A DNA stretch of 41,834 bases from Desulfovibrio sp. A2 (GTDB lineage Bacteria; Desulfobacterota; Desulfovibrionia; Desulfovibrionales; Desulfovibrionaceae), in contig NZ_AGFG01000010.1 of assembly GCF_000226255.1 (NCBI RefSeq), forward strand, positions 1 through 41,834, written 5' to 3'. The notes under the pieces are model-generated. The model was not told the origin of the DNA. It saw nothing but the letters and a program-made list of their open reading frames with translations, and did not search any database. Within the stretch, counting starts at the first letter, position 1. The number at the start of each line of letters is the position of its first letter. Shown here one piece after another: positions 7,823 through 16,248 of this stretch. A program made the translations under genes and the position numbers.

Positions 7823-10800
7823 TTACGGGTTCAGCGATTCGCCGCAGTAGGGGCAGAAGTCGATGCCTTCCATGGTGATGGGCCGCGAGCACGCCGCATT
7901 GGGGCAGGTGCGCGGAATGGGCCCAAGCTCCACGATCAGCTCGCCCTCGCGTACCGGCATCATCTGCTTGCTTTCGCGGTAGTCGGCGGTTTTCAGCACG
8001 CGCTTGACCATGCCGGAAACCGGGGCCAGCACCGCCTTTTCCTGCTTCATGATGGAGATGTTGAACAGCTCTTCTCCGGCCTTCACCACGTCGCCGGGGT
8101 GCACGTACATCACCCAGAGGTCGCCGTTGCTGGGCGCGGCCACGTGCATGGGGTTGGACGGGTCGGCCTTTTCCGTGCCCTTGGCGTCGGAGATGGCGGC
8201 CTTGGCCACCTGCACCTCGCAGCTCATGAATTCCGAGTCCAGCACGTAGCGCACCACGCTCATGCCCGCCTCGTTGGGGCGCGAGATGCTGAGCAGCGCG
8301 AGATGGTGCGGCTTGCCGTTGGAATCGAGGAAGTTCAGGTCCTCGCCGGGGGCAATGCCCTCGAACCACACGTCCAGCGGCAGGTTGTTGGGGTTGCCGA
8401 AGCGGGCCCGCAACTGGATGGTCTTGATGGCGTCGCCGGGGTGGTTCAGGTACAGGACGAACTCTTCTTCCGTGGGCTTGCGGCGCATGATCTCGACATA
8501 GCCGCGCTCTTCGGCGGCCAGGTCCACGTCGGTCAGCGAATCGAGGGGCGAAGCCTCGGTGCGCGAGGCGATGGCCTTCTTCCATTCGTTGCCGAAGGCG
8601 CTCTCGTACACCCAGTCCGCCGGGAAGCCGAGGGGCAGCTTGCCGAAGCGGCCCAGCAGCAGGTTGCGGAAGGCGTCGTTGCAGTCCTGGTAGATGGACA
8701 GGCGCGCCTTGCGCATTTCGGGCGTCAGTTCTGCCTCGTCATGCCGGGCCACGTGGTCCAGCACTTCGAGCAGGTAGCGCACTTCTTCTTCGCCGCCGCG
8801 CTTGTGGGCATTGGTCACGGCCAGGAAGGCGGTGTTCCAGGTAACCTGCGAGCCGGGCGTCACGTCGTGGTAGCGCACGATCTTGCGGGTGCCCGCCAGG
8901 AACTTGAGCATGTACGGCAGAAGGTGGATGTACCCCTGCTTCATGGCCCCTTCCTGCGACGACGAGGTGGCCCCGCCGGGCATGGCGTGCTCGACCACGT
9001 CGTGGTCGATGCCCTGGAAGTACGGCGCGCAGTAGCGGTCGTAGTACGGCATGATCTGCTTGAGCACGAAGTTGCAGTCGCGGATCATGTTCTTGTTCAG
9101 GTTGGTCTTCAGGCCCAGTTCGTCTTCCAGGTAGGCGGCCGTGGCCAGCACGTCGCCCTGCCCGTACGAACGCACCGAAGCGCCAAGGGCCGCGTCCACG
9201 ATGTGCGCGCCCGCCTTGGCGGCCGCACCCACGGAAGGCACGAACAGGCCGTCGGTGTAATGGCGGTGGTAGTGCAGCACCAGCGAGGGCCAGCGCTTGC
9301 GCAGGGCGGTGACCAGGGCCGTCATGAACCGGGGCGGACACATGCCCGCCATGTCCTTCAGGCCCAGGATGATCTGCTTCGCGGCCTGGTCGGGGCCCAC
9401 CCCGGCCACGCTGCCCACCATGCGCAGCACTTCTTCCGTCACGCCCACGTAGTGGTCCACGTCGAAGCCCTTGGCCCACGACAGCGACAGCGCGGGCTCG
9501 AAGACCACGTCGGTGCGGTTCAGCGCAACTTCCGCGAAGGGGCGCATGTTCTCGATGTGGTTCAGGAAGTCGAAGCAGCGGATGATGTGGTGGGTATCGC
9601 ACACCATCTCGCCGGTCATGCGCATGAGGTTCTTGGGCTGCGGCTTGTAGCCCAGCACGTTGGTGGAGCGGATGAGGATCTGCTTCAGCGTCTTGGGCGC
9701 GAAGCGATTCCATTCCTTCGCTTCCGAGAACGGGTAGGTCATGTTGGCCATGAGCGCCACGTGGAAGTGCGCGCCGCCGCCGTTCTCTATGGAGAAGAAC
9801 CCGCAGTTGTCCAGGTACGGGCCGATCAGCGCGTCTTCCGCCAGGCGGAAGCGGTTGCCGCTGTTCGACTGGGTCATGTCGCGGGGGGTGGTGTCGGTGA
9901 AGTGCACGTGGCCCGCGTCGCGCAGGTAGTCCAGCAGCGCGGTGCGGTCGCCCGTGGGATACGGTGAGGGCGCGCGGCGCACGGCGCCGGGAATGTGCGG
10001 CAGCACCGGCTCGAAGCGGGGCATGCGCGGCGTTTCGCGGGTGCGGTATTCACCCAGCTGCACGTAGGGGTTGTAGCCCTTGGCCGAAACCTCGGCCACC
10101 AGGCGCGCAAGGCGCTCCGCCTCTGGGGCGAGGTCGGAGTAGCACATCAGTTCCGGGGTGTTGGCGATGAAGTTGGTATCCAGGTCGCCCGCGCGGAACT
10201 TGGGGTGCTTCAGCACCTGCTTGTAGAACGGGATGGTGGTCTTGATGCCGCCGATGACGTACTCGCCAAGGCAGCGCTCCATGATGCCGAGCACCTTTTC
10301 CCAGCCCTGCCCGTAGGCGATGAGCAAGGATCCCGCCGAGTCGTAGTTGGACGGAAACTCGTAGCCCGCGCACATGTTCGAGTCCAGGCGCACGCCGGGG
10401 CCGCCGGGCGACACGTAGCGGCTGACAAGGCCCGAATTGGGGGCGAAGTGGTTCTGCGGGTCTTCGCAGTTGATGCGCACCTGCATGGCCACGTGCTGCG
10501 GGGTGGTGTTCTGTTCGGTGAAGCGCAGCCTGGCCCCGAAGGCCACGGCGATCTGCTCTTCCACCAGGTCGATGCCGTAGCGGCATTCGGTGATGCCGTG
10601 CTCCACCTGGAGGCGGGTGTTCACCTCGATGAGGTACGGCGTGCCGTCGGCGGTGACCAGAAATTCCACGGTGCACAGCGAATGGTAGCCCACCTCGCGC
10701 ACCAGCATGCGCGAGTATTCCTTCAGCCGTTCGCGCAGCTCGGGGGTGATGCCCGCCCACGGCGAAGGCGTGATCTCGATGAGCTTCTGGTGGTTGCGCT

Positions 10801-11527
10801 GCACGGTACAGTCGCGTTCGTCAAAGGCGAACACGTTGCCGTACATGTCGGCGATGACCTGGATTTCGATGTGGCGCACCGAAGGCAGGTATTTTTCGAC
10901 GTACAGGCGCGGGTTGCCGAACGAGGCCTGCGCCATGGTGGACGCCTTCATGAAGGCGTCGGAAAGCTCTTCGGCGCGATGGATGGCGAAAATACCCCGG
11001 CCGCCGCCGCCGCCTTCCGCCTTCAGCATGACCGGCAGGCCGATCTCGTCGATGATGGTGCGCGCGGTGGGAATGTCCACGGCCCCCTCGGAGCCGGGAA
11101 CGACGGGGATGTTCAGCTTCTTGGCAAGCTTGCGGACCTGCACCTTGTTGCCGAGCAGGTTCATGGCCTCCGCGGTGGACCCGATGAAGGTCAGACCGGC
11201 GGCCTTGCACTTGGCCGGAAAGCGTTCGTCTTCGGAAGCGAAGCCCCATCCGGGGTGAATGGCGACCATGTCGCGCTGTTTGGCCAGCGCGATGATGTGG
11301 TCGATGTCCAGATACGCTCTGGGGTCGGAACCGAGCAGCAGTAGCTCCTGCGCTGCGGAGGCGGCCGGAGAGGTCTTGTCGATGTCGGTGGCGGTCATCA
11401 CGGCCACGGCATCGAAGCGTTCACGGATCGAGCGGCAGATGCGGCGGGCCGGGATGCCCCGGTTGGCCACCAGAATCGCCTTGCCCCTCACCTCTTCCAA
11501 CACCTGCTCGAAGGTCTTGATGCCCAT
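7823..11527 (-). CDS. pyc: Pyruvate carboxylase, divergent form with C-terminal zinc ribbon
   Basis: Biotin enzyme making oxaloacetate from pyruvate, bicarbonate and ATP. Biotin carboxylase domain (about 15-460): HPGWGFASED (91-100), glycine loop GGGGGRG (172-178), CTVQRNHQKLIE (240-251), EVNTRLQVEH (301-310). Carboxyltransferase domain (about 540-830): DTTPRDMTQS (545-554), KDMAG with the lysine normally carbamylated (Lys724), and metal site HYH (752-754); these match the family only loosely, e.g. HYHRHYTDG where HTHDTSG is usual. Biotinyl domain (about 1125-1203) has acceptor Lys1161 in SIMKQEK instead of the near-universal AMKM. The last 30 residues form a four-cysteine zinc ribbon (Cys1208, 1213, 1225, 1228) that standard pyruvate carboxylases lack. 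GAGGA precedes the ATG. birA lies directly upstream on the same strand, ppsA downstream. Confidence 0.92.
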   Translation of the reverse strand: MGIKTFEQVLEEVRGKAILVANRGIPARRICRSIRERFDAVAVMTATDIDKTSPAASAAQELLLLGSDPRAYLDIDHIIALAKQRDMVAIHPGWGFASEDERFPAKCKAAGLTFIGSTAEAMNLLGNKVQVRKLAKKLNIPVVPGSEGAVDIPTARTIIDEIGLPVMLKAEGGGGGRGIFAIHRAEELSDAFMKASTMAQASFGNPRLYVEKYLPSVRHIEIQVIADMYGNVFAFDERDCTVQRNHQKLIEITPSPWAGITPELRERLKEYSRMLVREVGYHSLCTVEFLVTADGTPYLIEVNTRLQVEHGITECRYGIDLVEEQIAVAFGARLRFTEQNTTPQHVAMQVRINCEDPQNHFAPNSGLVSRYVSPGGPGVRLDSNMCAGYEFPSNYDSAGSLLIAYGQGWEKVLGIMERCLGEYVIGGIKTTIPFYKQVLKHPKFRAGDLDTNFIANTPELMCYSDLAPEAERLARLVAEVSAKGYNPYVQLGEYRTRETPRMPRFEPVLPHIPGAVRRAPSPYPTGDRTALLDYLRDAGHVHFTDTTPRDMTQSNSGNRFRLAEDALIGPYLDNCGFFSIENGGGAHFHVALMANMTYPFSEAKEWNRFAPKTLKQILIRSTNVLGYKPQPKNLMRMTGEMVCDTHHIIRCFDFLNHIENMRPFAEVALNRTDVVFEPALSLSWAKGFDVDHYVGVTEEVLRMVGSVAGVGPDQAAKQIILGLKDMAGMCPPRFMTALVTALRKRWPSLVLHYHRHYTDGLFVPSVGAAAKAGAHIVDAALGASVRSYGQGDVLATAAYLEDELGLKTNLNKNMIRDCNFVLKQIMPYYDRYCAPYFQGIDHDVVEHAMPGGATSSSQEGAMKQGYIHLLPYMLKFLAGTRKIVRYHDVTPGSQVTWNTAFLAVTNAHKRGGEEEVRYLLEVLDHVARHDEAELTPEMRKARLSIYQDCNDAFRNLLLGRFGKLPLGFPADWVYESAFGNEWKKAIASRTEASPLDSLTDVDLAAEERGYVEIMRRKPTEEEFVLYLNHPGDAIKTIQLRARFGNPNNLPLDVWFEGIAPGEDLNFLDSNGKPHHLALLSISRPNEAGMSVVRYVLDSEFMSCEVQVAKAAISDAKGTEKADPSNPMHVAAPSNGDLWVMYVHPGDVVKAGEELFNISIMKQEKAVLAPVSGMVKRVLKTADYRESKQMMPVREGELIVELGPIPRTCPNAACSRPITMEGIDFCPYCGESLNP

Positions 11528-11610
11528 CTAATCCTCGGTATCCTGGCTGTCCGGCCCGCAAGGGGCGACCGGAATTGACGTGCGCATGCGCGTGGCGCAT
11601 GGAATACGGA

Positions 11611-12750
11611 TCACGAAGGTATGGGCGTGATGCTGCCGGAGCGGAGTATGTGTTCCCTGCCCGAAATGACAATCCGCAGGCCCCCCTGCGGTTCGAGTCC
11701 AAGAATCCTGCCCGGACAGTCACCCACATCGCCACCGTGAACCACAACCCCACGGCCTACCCAGGCAAGATGCTTTTCCGCGCACGATACGAAATCGGCC
11801 CCACCGGCGCGTAGAACTTGCGCTTCATAGCAGAAAAGCGCCCCCTCCACAAGATGGCGCCACAGCGTCAGCGGCGTGGCGGAAATGTCGCGGTCGGCCA
11901 GGCTGGCGGCGGGCACCGCCCAGCCCTGGCGCAGGGCTTCCAGCGGGGGGGCGGACACCAGGTTGATGCCGATGCCCGCCAGCACCACCCCGCGCTTTTC
12001 CTCGATGAGCATGCCGCCGATCTTGGCGTCGCCCAGCAGCAGATCGTTGGGCCATTTCAGCTGCACGGGCACGCCCAGCGCCGCGAAGGACTCGGCGAAC
12101 AGACAGCCCAGGGCGATGGCCGCCGTCTCGGTGGCGAACACCCCGGCGGCGGGCAGGCGCAAGGCGGCGTAGATGTTGCCGGGCGGCGATTCCCACGGGC
12201 GGCGCAACTGGCCGCGCCCGGCACGCTGCGAAACGGCCAGCACCGCGCCCCACTCCGGCAGGGCACCGGCGGCGGCAAGGGCGTGGGCCACGTCGAGGCT
12301 GGAGGTGCACGGCCCGCAGATGATCACCGAAGGAGGGGCGGAGCCCGTGGCGGACGGCGCTGGCGCGCCACCGGGCGGAAGAGGAGCGTCGGGGCCCGCG
12401 ACGGCGCAAAACGGGGAAGCCGCGGATGATTCGGACGGTGCGGGCATGCCAGGGCGTGCCGCCAGCAGGGGCACGCCCCCCACGGTCACCGGGACGAAGC
12501 CGGGGCACGCGGCCAGGTCGTCCCCCCAGCCAGGCAAAGCGCGCAGGATTTCGGGCGGCAGCGGATCGGCCATCCACTGAGGCGCGGCGGACGGCTGGCC
12601 GGCTGCGCTGTCTGATGGCGTGCCGGACGGCGGCCGGGGGAGACCTTCGTGCAACAAGTGCGCAACAGGAATGCCCTGCCCCGACCCGCTGGCGGCATCA
12701 TGCGGGGCGCTGCCGCTGTTGCGGGCGGGGTGGCCAGTGCTGCTGGACAT
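11611..12750 (-). CDS. birA: Biotin-[protein] ligase, class I (no DNA-binding domain)
   Basis: Activates biotin with ATP and transfers it to the acceptor lysine of biotin enzymes; the obvious client is the pyruvate carboxylase encoded next, 83 bases downstream. The catalytic core starts near residue 142: QRAGRGQLRRPW (175-186) corresponds to the biotinyl-AMP loop (family GRGRxGRxW), KWPNDLL (232-238), KIGGMLIE (243-250) and GIGINL (259-264). There is no winged-helix repressor domain, so it should not be a biotin-operon regulator. Residues 1-140 are rich in Ala, Pro, Ser and Gly and look largely disordered, an unusual extension. The ATG at 12750 is chosen because GGGAGG sits five bases upstream; an in-frame ATG 15 bases earlier overlaps that site. 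Confidence 0.9.
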   Translation of the reverse strand: MSSSTGHPARNSGSAPHDAASGSGQGIPVAHLLHEGLPRPPSGTPSDSAAGQPSAAPQWMADPLPPEILRALPGWGDDLAACPGFVPVTVGGVPLLAARPGMPAPSESSAASPFCAVAGPDAPLPPGGAPAPSATGSAPPSVIICGPCTSSLDVAHALAAAGALPEWGAVLAVSQRAGRGQLRRPWESPPGNIYAALRLPAAGVFATETAAIALGCLFAESFAALGVPVQLKWPNDLLLGDAKIGGMLIEEKRGVVLAGIGINLVSAPPLEALRQGWAVPAASLADRDISATPLTLWRHLVEGALFCYEAQVLRAGGADFVSCAEKHLAWVGRGVVVHGGDVGDCPGRILGLEPQGGLRIVISGREHILRSGSITPIPS

Positions 12751-12848
12751 GGTTCCTCCCGGCATGAAGTGAAGGGGGTTCCCAAGGGCTGGGGCGTTGC
12801 GGAGCCGTGCGCATTTCCGTCCGGGCTGAAATCGGATACGTTCACCGC

Positions 12849-14282
12849 ATGAAGACGTATCTCGTGGGCGGAGCCGTGCGCGACCTGCTGCTGGGCGTCA
12901 TGCCGCGCGAACACGACGTGGCCTTCGAGGGCGACGCGGCGTGTTTTGTACGGCAGAACCCCGGCGCCCGCAAGGTTGGGCGCGACATCGACGTGTACCT
13001 GCTGGACGGCGTGGAGCACTTGCCCTTGCGCGGCACGCTGGACGAAGACCTGGCCGCACGCGACTTCACCGTCAATGCCATGGCCCTGACCGAAACCGGC
13101 ATGCTGCATGCGCACCCGCAGGCGCTGGCCGACCTTGCCGCGCGGGTGCTGCGCCCGGCCTCGCCCACGGCGCTGGCCGACAGCCCGGTGCGGGTGTTTC
13201 GCGCCGCGCGCTTCGCGGCTCGGTTTCCGGAGTTCAGCGTGCATCCCGAAACGCTGGCCCAGATGCGCGAGGTGGCAGCCAGCGGCGCTCTGGACAGCCT
13301 GCCCGCCGAGCAGGTGTGCCGCGAAACTCTGAAGGCGCTGGCCACGCCCTGCCCTGGCCGCTACCTGAAGGTGCTGCACGCGGGCGGCTGCCTGTTGCCG
13401 TGGTTCGCCGAACTGGCCGGGGCCGACGGGGTGCCCGCCGGACCCGTGCGCTACCACACGGGGTCGGTGCTGGACCACGTGGCGCGGGTCATGGACATGG
13501 CGGCCGCGCTGGCCGCGCACGGGCCGGGCGGAGGATGCGGCGCGCCGCAGCCCCCCGGCGCTGCACACAGCCCGGCCCCGGATACGTGGGACTCGCCGGA
13601 GATGCCGGGGATGCACCCGCCACGGCTGGAACTGGTGACCTGGATGGCCCTGTGCCACGACCTCGGCAAGGTGACGACGGGCGCGGACGTGCTGCCGCAC
13701 CACTACGGCCACGAGGATCGCGGCGCGCCGCTGGCGCGGGCGCTGGGCGCGCGGCTGGCCATGCCCGTACGGTTCATAGAGGCGGGCGACATGGCCGCCC
13801 GGCTGCACATGCGCCTTGCCCGCTACGCGGAACTGCGGCCCGGCACGCGGGTGGACCTGCTGCTGGCGATGCACCTGCGCGGGCTGCTGCCCGCCATGCG
13901 GCTGCTGGTGCTGGCCGACGGCACGGGCAAGGGCATGGACACCGGACCGGATTGCGCGCTGCGGCAGCCCGACGATGCGCCGGGCATGGCGACGCGCGGT
14001 GAGCCTGCCGCCGCGGCCGTAACTGCGTCGCCGCCCGCTTCAGGCACTGGCGACACCCTTGCCCCGTACGATCCGCCGCGTATTCCCGAAGCCTGCCTGT
14101 CCCGGCTGGAGGCGCTGCGCCGCCGCACCGAGTCGGAGCTGGCCACCCTGCTGGCCGTGAAGCTGCCGCCGGAGTTCCGCAACCTGGGGGCCGCCTCTGG
14201 CGCGCACCTGCGCGAACTGCGCAGCATGGCCCTCGCCCGTCTCGATGAACAGGTCCACGCGCACGGACGCGAACAGGGCTGA
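12849..14282 (+). CDS. cca: tRNA nucleotidyltransferase / poly(A) polymerase family with HD domain
   Basis: Adds or repairs the 3'-CCA end of tRNA. The 477-residue protein aligns end to end with the E. coli-type enzyme: YLVGGAVRDLLLG (4-16), the metal-binding pair, LDEDLAARDFTVNAMAL (64-80), SPVRVFRAARFAARF (112-126), then an HD-type module with LCHDLGK and HHYGHEDRG. The first catalytic acidic residue is Glu21 (EHD, 21-23) where E. coli has Asp (DRD). Two Pro/Ala-rich insertions flank the HD segment (near 220-257 and 360-410) and are absent from E. coli. The ATG at 12849 matches the family start; an upstream in-frame GTG at 12807 would add 14 residues with a badly spaced ribosome site. Whether it adds CCA or only part of it cannot be decided here. 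It diverges from birA. Confidence 0.88.
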   Translation: MKTYLVGGAVRDLLLGVMPREHDVAFEGDAACFVRQNPGARKVGRDIDVYLLDGVEHLPLRGTLDEDLAARDFTVNAMALTETGMLHAHPQALADLAARVLRPASPTALADSPVRVFRAARFAARFPEFSVHPETLAQMREVAASGALDSLPAEQVCRETLKALATPCPGRYLKVLHAGGCLLPWFAELAGADGVPAGPVRYHTGSVLDHVARVMDMAAALAAHGPGGGCGAPQPPGAAHSPAPDTWDSPEMPGMHPPRLELVTWMALCHDLGKVTTGADVLPHHYGHEDRGAPLARALGARLAMPVRFIEAGDMAARLHMRLARYAELRPGTRVDLLLAMHLRGLLPAMRLLVLADGTGKGMDTGPDCALRQPDDAPGMATRGEPAAAAVTASPPASGTGDTLAPYDPPRIPEACLSRLEALRRRTESELATLLAVKLPPEFRNLGAASGAHLRELRSMALARLDEQVHAHGREQG

Positions 14283-14402
14283 TCCCTCCCCGCGCCAAGA
14301 CCGTCCGGCTGCGTCCCTTCCGGCATCGCACAGCAAGTCCGGCCGCGCCGTTTAGCGCCCTTCCGACGCCCCTCGGCAGCACCCGCACCGCCCCGCAAAC
14401 GC

Positions 14403-14432
14403 AAAAGGCCCGGCGACATATGCCGCCGGGCC
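14403..14432 (-). terminator. Rho-independent terminator of ppaC
   Basis: Minus strand GGCCCGGCGGC, loop ATAT, GTCGCCGGGCC with one mismatch, then TTTTGCGTTT. It lies about 40 bases past the ppaC stop, between convergent ppaC and cca. Confidence 0.88.
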
Positions 14433-14472
14433 CAGACTGCGTCAGTCTGCGTCGATCGGGTTGCCGTTTCGA

Positions 14473-15393
14473 CTAGCCCTTGAAGGCCTTTTCGAAGTTG
14501 GGCACCACCTGCTTCTTGCGGCTCATCACGCCGTCGAGCCACACCGACTTGCCTTCGGCCTTCACGCCGAACGCCTTTTCGACCACGGAGGCGTCGTCCG
14601 AAACGATCAGCATTTCGGAACCTTCCTTCATGATGTCGGTCAGCAGCAGGAACACCGAGTGACGGCCTTCGCCCTTCACCTTGGTGATTTCTTCGTACAG
14701 GCCGGCCTTCACGGGCTCGAGGATGGACAGGTCCACCACTTCCAGCTGGCCGATGCCGACCTTCTTGCCGCCCATGTCGAAGTCCTTGTAGTCGCGGAAG
14801 ACCAGGTCCTTCATGGACGCGCCGTCAACGGCGGACTTCACCTTGAACATTTCCATGCCCAGGGCCATCACGTCGGCCACGCCCGCGATCTTGGCAAGGG
14901 CTTCAACGGCCTTCTTGTCGGCGGCAGTGCAGGTGACGGACTTGAACATGACGGTGTCGGACAGGATGGCGCACAGCAGGCCGCCCGCGATGCCCTTGGG
15001 CACTTCGATGCCGTAGAAGTCGTACATCGCCTTGATCACGGTGCCGGTACAGCCCACGGGCCACACCCACATTTCCAGCGGGTTGGGGGTGGTCACGTCG
15101 CCCAGCTTGTGGTGGTCGACGACGCCCAGGATTTCGGCGTCGGACAGGTCGGCGGGCAGCTGCGCGCGTTCGGTGGTGTCGACCAGGATGACCTTCTGGC
15201 CAGCCACGGAGGTCACCACTTCGGGGGCCTTCAGGCCGAACTTGCCGAGCACGAAATCGGTTTCGGGGGTGCAGGCACCCTGCGCGACGGCCTTGGCTTC
15301 GATGCCGCGCTTGGTCATCAGGTCGGCAACGCCGATGGCGGCGATGATGGAGTCGGTATCGGGGTTCATGTGACCAAGAACAAGAGCTGCCAT
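14473..15393 (-). CDS. ppaC: Manganese-dependent inorganic pyrophosphatase (family II)
   Basis: Hydrolyses pyrophosphate, pulling forward reactions such as sulfate activation by ATP sulfurylase, which is a heavy demand in sulfate reducers. The 306-residue length is typical of the DHH-type family II enzyme without CBS insertion. The N-terminal domain shows the metal ligands GHMNPDTDS (His8, Asp12, Asp14), VDTTE (Asp72) and VDHHKLGD (DHH at 93-95); the C-terminal DHHA2 domain ends with SRKKQVVPNF, the substrate-binding SRKKQ motif at about residue 293. GGAGG precedes the ATG at 15393. A strong terminator closes it. A 151-base gap with palindromes separates it from the EIIC gene, so it probably has its own promoter. 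Confidence 0.96.
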   Translation of the reverse strand: MAALVLGHMNPDTDSIIAAIGVADLMTKRGIEAKAVAQGACTPETDFVLGKFGLKAPEVVTSVAGQKVILVDTTERAQLPADLSDAEILGVVDHHKLGDVTTPNPLEMWVWPVGCTGTVIKAMYDFYGIEVPKGIAGGLLCAILSDTVMFKSVTCTAADKKAVEALAKIAGVADVMALGMEMFKVKSAVDGASMKDLVFRDYKDFDMGGKKVGIGQLEVVDLSILEPVKAGLYEEITKVKGEGRHSVFLLLTDIMKEGSEMLIVSDDASVVEKAFGVKAEGKSVWLDGVMSRKKQVVPNFEKAFKG

Positions 15394-15462
15394 GTCGGTT
15401 TCCTCCGTTGCATGTGGCATTGGGGTTTTTGCTGCGAGTAGCTCGCATGCTGCTGCGAAATT

Positions 15463-15484
15463 GTTTGTGCCAAATAGCACAAAC
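15463..15484. promoter_or_regulatory. Palindrome upstream of ppaC
   Basis: Perfect inverted repeat GTTTGTGC (15463-15470), CAAATA, GCACAAAC (15477-15484), about 70 bases upstream of the ppaC start and 60 bases past the EIIC stop. Its AT-rich centre and symmetry suit a protein operator. A second inverted repeat, CCTTGGG (15484-15490) and CCCAAGG (15503-15509), adjoins it and may be a weak terminator for EIIC. No U-tract of the usual kind follows. Confidence 0.4.
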
Positions 15485-15544
15485 CTTGGGGGCTGCCAAG
15501 TACCCAAGGCCCCGGCAACGTCAATTTCCGGTGACGAATGCGCA

Positions 15545-16248
15545 TCAGATGAAGGATGCGGCCGAAGCGGCCAGCAAGGCCAGCGCGAAGGCCGCATAGG
15601 CGCGGCGCAGGCGCAGCGCCAGCATGCCGCCCATGGCCCCCACGAACCACACGTGCCCCCACGCAATGCCGGGTACGGCGGGAAGATGCCCGATATAGTT
15701 GGACATAAGCTCGATAGTTCCCACAAGCACAAGCAGCCACACGCAGAACAGGCCAAGGTTCAGGGCAAAAAGCTCTCCCAGCGACCGCACCATGATGCGC
15801 CACAGGGGCGAATCGCCCTTGCCGGGGTGTTCGGCCACCCTGCCCCAGTGCAGAAGGTCCGTGTACTGCTGGTTGCGCCAACGGCGGTGCAGGTATTCCA
15901 CGTGCGCGCCGGTAAGCGCGGCGGGCAGGGCCAGCAGCACGGGAATGGCCAGTTGCCCGGCCGATTCCAGGCCGAAATGCCCGGCCACGGCCAGGGTGAG
16001 CAGCAGCGTGATGATGGAGTTGGGCGGGATGTAGGTGCCCGCCGGAAACAGGTCGAGCCAGAGCAGCTCAAGGAAGATGGCGAGGTGCATGGAAAGCCCC
16101 CACTCGCCGGTCATAACGGCCCACAAGAAGCCGATGGCGAGCGGGCGTTCCAGAAACCCGAGGTTCAGCGAAAAGCGCAGCAGCGAAAAAACGGCAAAAA
16201 AAAAGCGATGGGCAGCGCCAGGGTGAGCACGGGCAGCATATCCGTCAT
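15545..16248 (-). CDS. PTS mannose-family EIIC, frame interrupted at a T9 slippery tract
   Basis: Membrane channel subunit of a mannose/sorbose-family phosphotransferase system. Translation from the ATG at 16248, which overlaps the EIIB stop as ATGA, gives MTDMLPVLTLALPIAFFLP... and stops at 16165 after 27 codons. The rest of the protein (16126 to 15545) lies one base out of frame, with no ATG, GTG or TTG of its own before 16126. One extra base in the run of nine T's on the coding strand (A's at 16196-16204) joins both parts into a normal hydrophobic EIIC of about 234 residues containing FPAGTYIPPNSIITLLL, the family's usual PP-N segment. The run reads GCU UUU UUU UUG, a perfect U_UUU_UUU site for -1 frameshifting. 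It could equally be phase variation, RNA polymerase slippage, decay or a sequencing error. No EIID follows. Confidence 0.75.
16196..16204 (-). other. Homopolymer slippery tract in EIIC
   Basis: Nine A's on the plus strand, T9 on the coding strand, followed four bases later by T6 (16186-16191). A single-base change in length, or -1 re-reading, restores the EIIC frame. Such runs are rare in this GC-rich window, where Phe is mostly TTC. Confidence 0.8.

Noticed and set aside
7595..9967. 790-codon open frame on the plus strand opposite pyc
   Set aside because: Same kind of antisense shadow; no recognisable domain or ribosome site.
15440..15490. Sigma-54-like TGGCAC on the minus strand before ppaC
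   Set aside because: No GC dinucleotide at the -12 position; better explained as part of the palindrome.
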